This document shows positions 57,938 to 64,000 of a stretch of DNA of 64,000 nucleotides, in pieces. The notes under the pieces were generated by a model. It made no database searches and had not been told where the DNA came from. It saw only the letters and a program-made list of their open reading frames with translations. Origin of the DNA: Anaerolineaceae bacterium (GTDB lineage: Bacteria; Chloroflexota; Anaerolineae; Anaerolineales; Anaerolineaceae). The number at the start of each line of letters is the position of its first letter. Within the stretch, counting starts at the first letter, position 1. The position numbers were made by a program, and so were the translations under genes. Location: positions 44,989-108,988 of the forward strand of contig JARKPB010000015.1 of NCBI GenBank assembly GCA_029975475.1, given 5' to 3'.

Positions 57938-58914
57938 TGGCGCGTTACCTGGTGACCGGCGCGGCGGGTTTTATCGCCGCCCGGGTGTGCGAAATGCTGC
58001 TCGAAGCGGGCCACACCCTTACCGGCGTGGATAACCTTTGCGATTCGTACGATGTTCGGTTGAAAGAGTGGCGGCTCAAGCGGCTGCTGGCGTCGAATAC
58101 GTTCCACTTTATCAAGGCGGATATCTGTGATTTCGAGGGACTGACCAGACAGCTGGACGCCGGCGAACCGTACGATGCGGTCATCCATCTCGCGGCGCGC
58201 GCCGGGGTGCGGGCCAGTGTCGAAAACCCGTGGGTCTATGTGCAGACGAATATGACCGGCGCGCTCAACATCCTGGAATACAGCCGCAGGAAAGGGATAA
58301 AGCGGCTGATTCTGGCGTCAACTTCCAGCCTGTACGGAAAATCCAATCCGCCGCCTTATCTCGAGGACGGCGATACCAGCCACCCCTTATCGCCGTACGC
58401 GGCCAGCAAGAAAGGGGCTGAGTCGCTGGCTTACACCTACCACCACCTGTATAACCTGGATATCACCATCTTTCGTTACTTTACCGTCTACGGTCCGGCC
58501 GGCCGGCCGGATATGAGTCCGCTGCGCTTCGCCCAGTGGATCGCTGAGGGCAGGCCGGTGACAGTGACCGGCGACGGCAGCCAGGTGCGCGATTTTACCT
58601 ATGTGGATGACATCGCCCGCGGAACGATCAAGGGCCTGGGGCTGAAGGGGTTCGAAATCATCAATCTGGGCAATGACGCTCCCCGGCCTTTGATGGACAT
58701 GATCCGCATTCTGGAAAAAGAATTTGACCGACCGGCGCAGCTGCGCTTTGAACCGATGCCGCGCGCGGATGTAAACGCCACCCAGGCTTCGATAAAAAAA
58801 GCCGCTGATTTACTAGAATGGAAGCCGGAGATCAGCCTGGAAGAAGGCCTCAAACGCCTGGCGGACTGGTATAAAGCGGAACGAAGCTGGGCCTCTACCA
58901 TCCTGACCCCATGA
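57937..58914 (+). CDS. NAD-dependent nucleotide-sugar epimerase
   Basis: A 325-residue extended SDR enzyme. VTGAAGFIAARVCEMLL binds NAD, HLAARAGVR and STSSLYG surround the serine, and SPYAASKKGAE gives the Y-x3-K pair. The closest pattern is the UDP-glucuronate/UDP-GalNAcA 4-epimerase group, which fits a product from the upstream dehydrogenase. It overlaps the flippase gene by 4 bp. Confidence 0.92.
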   Translation: MARYLVTGAAGFIAARVCEMLLEAGHTLTGVDNLCDSYDVRLKEWRLKRLLASNTFHFIKADICDFEGLTRQLDAGEPYDAVIHLAARAGVRASVENPWVYVQTNMTGALNILEYSRRKGIKRLILASTSSLYGKSNPPPYLEDGDTSHPLSPYAASKKGAESLAYTYHHLYNLDITIFRYFTVYGPAGRPDMSPLRFAQWIAEGRPVTVTGDGSQVRDFTYVDDIARGTIKGLGLKGFEIINLGNDAPRPLMDMIRILEKEFDRPAQLRFEPMPRADVNATQASIKKAADLLEWKPEISLEEGLKRLADWYKAERSWASTILTP

Positions 58915-60254
58915 AGCAGCTTGGCGCGCTCTGGAAAACCTGGCGGCAAGACCGAACCCTGGGCACGGTCCTGCGCAACACCGGCTACCTGTTCAGCAGT
59001 AATTCAATCGCCATGATTCTCAGCCCGATTCAGGGCTTTCTGGCCGCTTTTTTGCTTGGCCCGGCGAATTACGGTGTGCTCGGCATGATTATTTTGCTGG
59101 GATCAACGGTCAACCGCCTGCTGTCATTTCGGATGAACGAGCTGGTCTTGAAATACGCGGGTCAGGACCTGGCAGTGGGCAACCGCCAGCGCGCCGCCGC
59201 GGTGGTTAAAGCAGCGGGTCTGACCGAAGCGCTGACATCCGTATTTGCGACCGGTATTCTCGCTGTTATCGCCCCGTGGGCAGCCCGGGTGATCATTAAA
59301 GATCCGCAGGCAGTGCCTTATATCCTTGTTTACGGGGTTGTTCTGCTGGCGAATCTGGTCACCGAGACCTCGACCGCCGTGCTGCAGATTGGCGGCCATT
59401 TTCGCAGCCAGGCGGCTTTAAATGTGCTGCAATACGGGCTGACCACCACGCTGGTGGTCATCGCCTATTTTACTTCGGGCGGTTTCCTGTTTGTCTTTGC
59501 GGCTTACATGCTGGGAAAACTGGTCTACGGGGTCGGGATTGCCGCCGCCGCGGCCCGCTGGATCAAACCGATGTTTGGCTCCGAATGGTCGCTGGCAGCC
59601 TTCCGGGATTTGCCGGACCGCAGGGCGCTGGCGCGGTTTGCGGTCAGCACCAATCTATCCGGCACGGTCAATATGGTGATTCGCGACAGCGAAGTGTTGT
59701 GGGTGGGATATTTTCTCAATAAAACCGAGGCTGGTTATTATAATTTTGCCAGAAATGTGGTCATCGGCGTGATGATGCCCATCACCCCGATGATTAACGC
59801 GCTCTTTCCCGAGATGAGCAAATTTGTCGCCCGGCGCGACTGGCAGCCGCTGCGTAGCATTCTCAGGCGGACGACAGCCATGGCGCTGGTCTACAGCGGT
59901 CTGGTCGCCGGGGCGCTGGCGCTGCTCGGGAAACCCGTTTTAGCGTTCTTGAAAAACGGAGCCTACCTGCCTTCCCTGCCTGTGGTATTCATCTTACTGC
60001 TGGGGTACGCCGCGGCCAATATCGTCTTCTGGAATCGGGCAATAATGCTTTCGTTTGACCGTCCGAACGCGCCGCTGCTGATCACTGCTGCAGTTGGGGT
60101 GGTCAAGACCGCGCTGCTGTTCGTGCTGGTCAGGCCTTACGGCATGACCGCGCAGGCGTGGCTCTTAAGCGGATATTTTGTGATCACATCGCTCTGGATC
60201 ACCTGGCGGGCGCTCGCCATTTTCCGCCAGAACAGAGAAAGTGAGGCTGCATGA
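58911..60254 (+). CDS. Polysaccharide/oligosaccharide flippase (Wzx-like, MOP superfamily)
   Basis: A 447-residue membrane protein with about 12-14 hydrophobic segments and the MOP-superfamily loops (FSSNSIAMILSPIQGF at the start, YNFARNVVIGVMMP in the middle). It probably moves lipid-linked sugar units to the outer face. It overlaps both neighbours by ATGA. Confidence 0.88.
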   Translation: MKQLGALWKTWRQDRTLGTVLRNTGYLFSSNSIAMILSPIQGFLAAFLLGPANYGVLGMIILLGSTVNRLLSFRMNELVLKYAGQDLAVGNRQRAAAVVKAAGLTEALTSVFATGILAVIAPWAARVIIKDPQAVPYILVYGVVLLANLVTETSTAVLQIGGHFRSQAALNVLQYGLTTTLVVIAYFTSGGFLFVFAAYMLGKLVYGVGIAAAAARWIKPMFGSEWSLAAFRDLPDRRALARFAVSTNLSGTVNMVIRDSEVLWVGYFLNKTEAGYYNFARNVVIGVMMPITPMINALFPEMSKFVARRDWQPLRSILRRTTAMALVYSGLVAGALALLGKPVLAFLKNGAYLPSLPVVFILLLGYAAANIVFWNRAIMLSFDRPNAPLLITAAVGVVKTALLFVLVRPYGMTAQAWLLSGYFVITSLWITWRALAIFRQNRESEAA

Positions 60255-61399
60255 AACTGGCTGTGATTGCGGGATCGCGGATTCCTTCCAATACTGCCAA
60301 CAGTATCCAGACTATGAAGGTCTGTCAGGCGTTGACACAGCTGGGCCACAACGTGAATTTATGGGTGCCAGGCGACGAGCCGCATTCGTTTGAAGGTCTT
60401 GCGAAACATTACGGCTTATCAACCGCCTTTGATATTCACTGGCTGCCAGCGCCGCCGGCGTTCAAGCGGTATGATTTTATCTGGGCGGCTTTGCGCCGCG
60501 CGATGCGCTGGCAGGCGGACCTGGTGTATACCTGGATGTCTCCAGCGGCGGTTCTGGCGCTCTGGCAAGGGCTGCCGGCCGTCCTGGAAATTCATGACCG
60601 ACCAAAAGGAAAAATGGGCGCCTGGTGGCTGCGGCGTTTCTCAGCGGCGCGGGGCAAGAAAAGGCTGCTGCCGATCACCCGGGCGCTGAGCGAGCACCTT
60701 CACGCGCAATATGCGCTGCGCTTAGAACCCGGCGAAGAATGGGTCGCGCCAATGGGAACCGAACCGGAACGCTATGCTGACCTGCCCGAACCTGAACAGG
60801 CCCGCCAAATTCTGAACCTCGCCCCGGGGTTTACCGCGGGTTACACCGGGCATCTTTATCCGGGGCGCGGGGTTGAGCTGCTGTTTGAACTGGCGCAAAA
60901 GATGCCCGGGGTGCAATTTCTGTGGGTTGGCGGCAATCCGCGCGATGTGGCTCACTGGCAGGAACGGCTGATGCAGGCTGGCATGCGCAACGTCACGATG
61001 ACCGGCTTTGTGGATCACAGCCGCGTTCCAATGTATCAGGCGGCCGCCGATGTGCTTTTGATGCCGTATGAGCACCGCATTCAGGTCAGCGGCGGTGGCA
61101 ACACGGCGGATTTTTGCAGCCCGATGAAATTATTTGAATACCTTTCCAGCGGCCGCGCCATTATCGCCAGCGACCTGCCGGTATTGAGCGAAGCGCTGCA
61201 CAGCGTGAACTCATTGCAGTGCCCGGCGGGCGACCTAACCGCCTGGGAGGCGGCCCTTGCCAGGCTGCAGCGCGACCCCGATTTACGCCGGCGGCTGGGA
61301 CAGCGGGCGCGGGAAGAATCGCTGCAGTATGCCTGGCTTGAACGCGCCCGCCGCAGCCTGGAGGGATTGGAACCAGGGGGAGGGGGGAGCCATGCGTGA
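60251..61399 (+). CDS. GT4-family glycosyltransferase
   Basis: A 382-residue GT-B enzyme. The N-terminal half begins IAGSRIPSNTANSIQTMK and the C-terminal half carries GYTGHLYPGRGVELLF, FVDHSRVPMYQAADVLLMP and the donor-binding SPMKLFEYLSSGRAIIASDLP (E-x7-E). Sugar specificity is unknown. Its final 8 bp overlap the next gene. Confidence 0.9.
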   Translation: MKLAVIAGSRIPSNTANSIQTMKVCQALTQLGHNVNLWVPGDEPHSFEGLAKHYGLSTAFDIHWLPAPPAFKRYDFIWAALRRAMRWQADLVYTWMSPAAVLALWQGLPAVLEIHDRPKGKMGAWWLRRFSAARGKKRLLPITRALSEHLHAQYALRLEPGEEWVAPMGTEPERYADLPEPEQARQILNLAPGFTAGYTGHLYPGRGVELLFELAQKMPGVQFLWVGGNPRDVAHWQERLMQAGMRNVTMTGFVDHSRVPMYQAAADVLLMPYEHRIQVSGGGNTADFCSPMKLFEYLSSGRAIIASDLPVLSEALHSVNSLQCPAGDLTAWEAALARLQRDPDLRRRLGQRAREESLQYAWLERARRSLEGLEPGGGGSHA

Positions 61400-62921
61400 C
61401 TGGACCGCCCGCGCGGGGATCGCCCTGGCGGCGCTGCTGCTCGCCATTTTCCTTTCGGCGGTCAGCCCGGGGAATTTCTGGGCTGGTCTTGGAGGGTTCT
61501 TTGTTCTGCTGCTGCCCGCCCTGCTGATTTTATTCCGCCTCTGGCGGTGGTCAACAGGAGGCGGCTGGCTGGCGCTGATCATGGGGCTGGCGTTTTGTCT
61601 GCGCCTGGGCGTGGGGGTTGGGCTTTACCTGGCGCTGCCGCTGTACGGCTATCCAGAGCCGCAGCAGCAGGCTGGTTTCGTTTTCAATGATTCATATGTG
61701 CGCGATTTGCAAGCCTGGCAGCTGGCTTCTTCTCACCGCAGCGTGCTGGACGGGTTTTCACAGGATTTTATCTCCGATCAATACGGCGGTCAGCTCACCC
61801 TCGCGGCCCTGCTGTACCGCTACCTGTCGCCGGACGCCCACCGCCCGCTGAACATCCTCGTGCTCACCGCTTTCTTCGGCACACTTGGTATACCGTTTCT
61901 GTGGAAATTCCTGACGGCGCGGCTGAACCGCCGCGCAGCCTGGATTGGTGCGGCGGTGTTCGCTTTTTACCCGGAAAGTGTGCTTCTGGGCGGTGCGCAA
62001 ATGCGCGAGCCGTTTCTCATCGGCCTTTCAGCGCTTGGGCTCTGGGCGGCCGCGGAATGGCGGCAAAACTGGCGCCGCAGTCTGGTTTATCTATTTCTCA
62101 CATTAAGTGTGACTTCCCTGTTCTCTTTTCGGGTCGCCGCGCCTCTGGCTGCCCTTCTGGCCGCCTGGGTCTGGCTGGACGCCGCCTGGCCGCGCACATC
62201 CGCGAGGGCGCGTCAAATCGCCTGGTTGGGGCTGGGAGGGGTCTCTTTGCTGCTGATTGTGTTTTCCTGGAGCTGGCTGCGGTCTGCCGGCGGATGGGAC
62301 GCGCTCTTAACCCTGCGCAACTCCGGCTGGGTGGAAAAATTATTTCGCGAAGTCCTGGGAGACCGCCTGATCCTGCCGTTCATTGTCGGCTACGGGCTGG
62401 CTCAGCCGGTACTGCCGGCCGCGATTTTTGAATCGACCATTCCGCTCTGGCGCGTGATCGCCGTGGCGCGCGCCCTGGGCTGGTATTTGCTGGCGCCGCT
62501 GCTGGTTTACACGCTGTTTTCTGTATGGGGGGTGCAAACGAAAGAAGCCCGCCGCTGGTTGATTCTGCTAACGGTCACCAGCCTCGCCTGGCTGCTGCTT
62601 TCTTCCTTCCGGGCTGGCGGAGATTTGTGGGATAACCCGCGCTACCGGACGATTTTTATCACTTTCCTGTCGGTGCTGGCCGGCTGGGCTGTGGACAATG
62701 CCATCCGCAGCCGGGATGCCTGGCTCTGGCGCTGGCTGGCAGTGGAGGTGGTCTTTGTCGCCTTCTTCAGCGCCTGGTACGCGGCCCGTTATTACCGCTG
62801 GATGACCCCGATGCCGTTTTTTACGATGATCGCCTGGATTGTGGGGACCAGCCTGTTGATTCTGGCAGGCGGCTGGGGTTGGGATCGGGTTCGGGGACGA
62901 AAGAAAAAGCCCGGCGGTTAA
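61392..62921 (+). CDS. Polytopic membrane protein, GT39/oligosaccharyltransferase-like
   Basis: A 509-residue protein with about 11 hydrophobic segments. The first large loop has SYVRDLQAWQLASSHRS, with an acidic residue after the first helices as in GT-C enzymes; no other signature is clear. It is probably the polymer-building or glycan-transfer step of the operon. ATG 61392 follows GGAGGGGGGAG; a longer frame upstream overlaps the glycosyltransferase gene. Confidence 0.7.
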   Translation: MRDWTARAGIALAALLLAIFLSAVSPGNFWAGLGGFFVLLLPALLILFRLWRWSTGGGWLALIMGLAFCLRLGVGVGLYLALPLYGYPEPQQQAGFVFNDSYVRDLQAWQLASSHRSVLDGFSQDFISDQYGGQLTLAALLYRYLSPDAHRPLNILVLTAFFGTLGIPFLWKFLTARLNRRAAWIGAAVFAFYPESVLLGGAQMREPFLIGLSALGLWAAAEWRQNWRRSLVYLFLTLSVTSLFSFRVAAPLAALLAAWVWLDAAWPRTSARARQIAWLGLGGVSLLLIVFSWSWLRSAGGWDALLTLRNSGWVEKLFREVLGDRLILPFIVGYGLAQPVLPAAIFESTIPLWRVIAVARALGWYLLAPLLVYTLFSVWGVQTKEARRWLILLTVTSLAWLLLSSFRAGGDLWDNPRYRTIFITFLSVLAGWAVDNAIRSRDAWLWRWLAVEVVFVAFFSAWYAARYYRWMTPMPFFTMIAWIVGTSLLILAGGWGWDRVRGRKKKPGG

Positions 62922-63676
62922 GCGGCCATCCACTCGCCAAGGCGGCCAAAGACCTCAAAAGCCGCGGGTTCAGATTTCACGTTTTGGGTTAACAGAAAGA
63001 GGCGCGCTTTACGGGTATACCCCCAGTCGTGAAGCACCTGGCTGATGGAGCCGGTTTTGTGATAGAAATCGATCGTATCGCGGGGAATATTGCGCCGCAG
63101 CAGCAGGTCATCCTGGTTGACAGAGAGCATCTCTTCCGCCAGTTGGCGGTCGGCCGCGGGGAGATTCTCGATTAAGTCATACAGGCGGACGCAATCGCCG
63201 GGCGTGATCCAGTTATCCAGCCCGCGCTGGCGGGCTTCGTAATCCATCAATTTTCGCTGCAGTTCAGTCCCGGATAAACCTAAATCGTTTTGAATGACGC
63301 TTGCCAGGCGGTTTAACCCAATTCGCTCGATCACCAGATTGGTGCACAGATTGTCGGAGAGGGCGATCATCATCAGCAGAATATCCTGGTAAGGGAGCAT
63401 TCTGCCGCGCAGCAGCCAGGAAAAACCCGCTCCCTGGACCTGGGGCTCTGAATCCAGGTTGCAGTATTCCGCGCGGTTGACCTGACCTTTTTGTTCCAGG
63501 TAGAACCAGGCGAGCAGAATCGGCACTTTGATGATCGAAGCAGAGAGGAAACGATCACAGTTTTTAATGAGCAGCGCATCCTGCCCGGGAGCGGCGTAAT
63601 AAAAAGCGTAGTCACAGCCCAGACTATCCAGGGCGTTTTTCGCGTGTTGTATAGATTTCTCGTTGATTTTTGTCAT
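62918..63676 (-). CDS. Class A beta-lactamase-related serine hydrolase
   Basis: A 252-residue serine hydrolase. The nucleophile motif is SIIK (S47-K50), the second motif SDN (S107-N109) and the third KTG (K207-G209). MDYEARQRGLDNW occupies the place of the omega loop, with E147 a possible general base. There is no signal peptide, unlike secreted beta-lactamases. It may therefore be an intracellular esterase or peptidase; antibiotic hydrolysis cannot be assumed. It converges with the polysaccharide operon. Confidence 0.8.
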   Translation of the reverse strand: MTKINEKSIQHAKNALDSLGCDYAFYYAAPGQDALLIKNCDRFLSASIIKVPILLAWFYLEQKGQVNRAEYCNLDSEPQVQGAGFSWLLRGRMLPYQDILLMMIALSDNLCTNLVIERIGLNRLASVIQNDLGLSGTELQRKLMDYEARQRGLDNWITPGDCVRLYDLIENLPAADRQLAEEMLSVNQDDLLLRRNIPRDTIDFYHKTGSISQVLHDWGYTRKARLFLLTQNVKSEPAAFEVFGRLGEWMAA

Positions 63677-63837
63677 AAGGTTATTATAATCTTTATCATA
63701 ACGCCGGATGATGAAAGTCTTGCGGTGTTTGACATGCCCTCTGAATCAAGGTATACTAATTCCACGTGGCTGGAAATGGCCGCGTGCTGTATTTATGTTC
63801 TAATCCCGATATCCTACGGTATAGAGGAACCAGATTC

Positions 63838-64000
63838 ATGGCCGAATTACTGAATGTGCAAGGCCTCGAGACGCAATTTCGGACGAGGGAAGGGGTGGTA
63901 CACGCGGTAAACGGTGTCTCGTTTCATTTGAAGGAAGGCGAGACGCTGGGGATTGTGGGGGAAAGCGGCTGCGGGAAAAGCGTAACGATGATGAGTTTGT
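63838..64000 (+). CDS. Peptide/nickel-type ABC transporter ATPase, N-terminal part
   Basis: The window ends 54 codons into this gene. [35 protein letters not shown], with the segment joined here only for reading, is the N-terminus of the OppD/DppD family, and VGESGCGKS is the Walker A motif. These ATPases power import of oligopeptides or metals. Confidence 0.9.
   Translation, partial: MAELLNVQGLETQFRTREGVVHAVNGVSFHLKEGETLGIVGESGCGKSVTMMSL

Noticed and set aside
62918..63676. The SxxK/SDN/KTG protein as an antibiotic-resistance beta-lactamase
   Set aside because: It lacks a signal peptide and has no resistance-gene context, so only the fold relationship is supported.
1..64000. CRISPR arrays, insertion sequences, prophage or integrase genes
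   Set aside because: No repeated spacer pattern, transposase, integrase or att-like repeat was seen; the only mobile-like traces are the two RHS remnants.

Overview
The window is 64 kb of a GC-rich (roughly 58%), gene-dense bacterial chromosome with about 60 protein genes, one tRNA and one cobalamin riboswitch. Gene content points to Chloroflexota, most likely an Anaerolineae-like lineage: a very long SecA with large insertions, RHS-repeat debris, a DUF3090/SCO1664 pair, a DUF951 gene, M16 peptidase pairs and DUF4032-type proteins. This assignment is an inference from protein families; there is no rRNA in the window.

Layout. 1-5.3 kb: the end of a SorC-type sugar-responsive regulator, then a tightly coupled operon for a pyruvate/acetoin-type dehydrogenase (E1 alpha, E1 beta, and an E2 with two E3-binding domains), a HAD phosphatase and a small unknown gene. 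5.3-9.1 kb: an RHS remnant, a regulated promoter cassette, a family 5 glycosidase and lipoamide dehydrogenase (E3). 9.2-24 kb: secA, a DUF368 lipid-carrier transporter, ribosomal protein S1, a dipeptidase, a ferredoxin-NADP reductase-like flavoprotein, paired M16 peptidases, acpS, a phosphoesterase and a DUF4032-like protein. 24-25.7 kb: a two-gene FtsK-like ATPase operon driven by a second, inverted copy of the 5.6-kb promoter cassette, again next to an RHS remnant. 25.7-29.4 kb: an alkyltransferase-like DNA repair protein and a second complete E1/E1/E2 2-oxoacid dehydrogenase operon on the minus strand; both dehydrogenase operons lack their own E3 here and could share the one at 7.7 kb.

29.5-38.6 kb: a zinc-ribbon protein, folate genes (folP and a folK fused to a YdeI-like tail), homoserine dehydrogenase, the SCO1664/DUF3090 pair, murI, a class I amidotransferase, a self-regulated-looking GntR/aminotransferase operon and rplS. 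38.7-43.3 kb: tRNA-Lys, an HNH protein, and a riboswitch-controlled B12 uptake operon (btuFCD), followed by a MoaD-like and a 2H phosphoesterase gene. 43.3-54.2 kb: mostly single genes (membrane glycosyltransferase, OsmC, MFS, CNB-domain and NifU proteins, SDR, phosphoribosyltransferase, lipoprotein, galK, GIY-YIG, a prephenate-dehydrogenase-like protein, an M50 protease). 54.2-56.6 kb: tsaE-tsaB-rimI-udg. 56.6-62.9 kb: a six-gene-scale overlapping surface polysaccharide operon. The window ends in the start of an oligopeptide-type ABC ATPase gene.

The most unusual signal is the pair of inverted, diverged copies (about 5.35-5.69 kb and 25.14-25.62 kb) that each join an RHS fragment to a consensus promoter with the same TAGAA-N6-TTCTA operator placed between -35 and -10. 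The two copies drive unrelated genes, and a third promoter with the same design lies at 25.05 kb.
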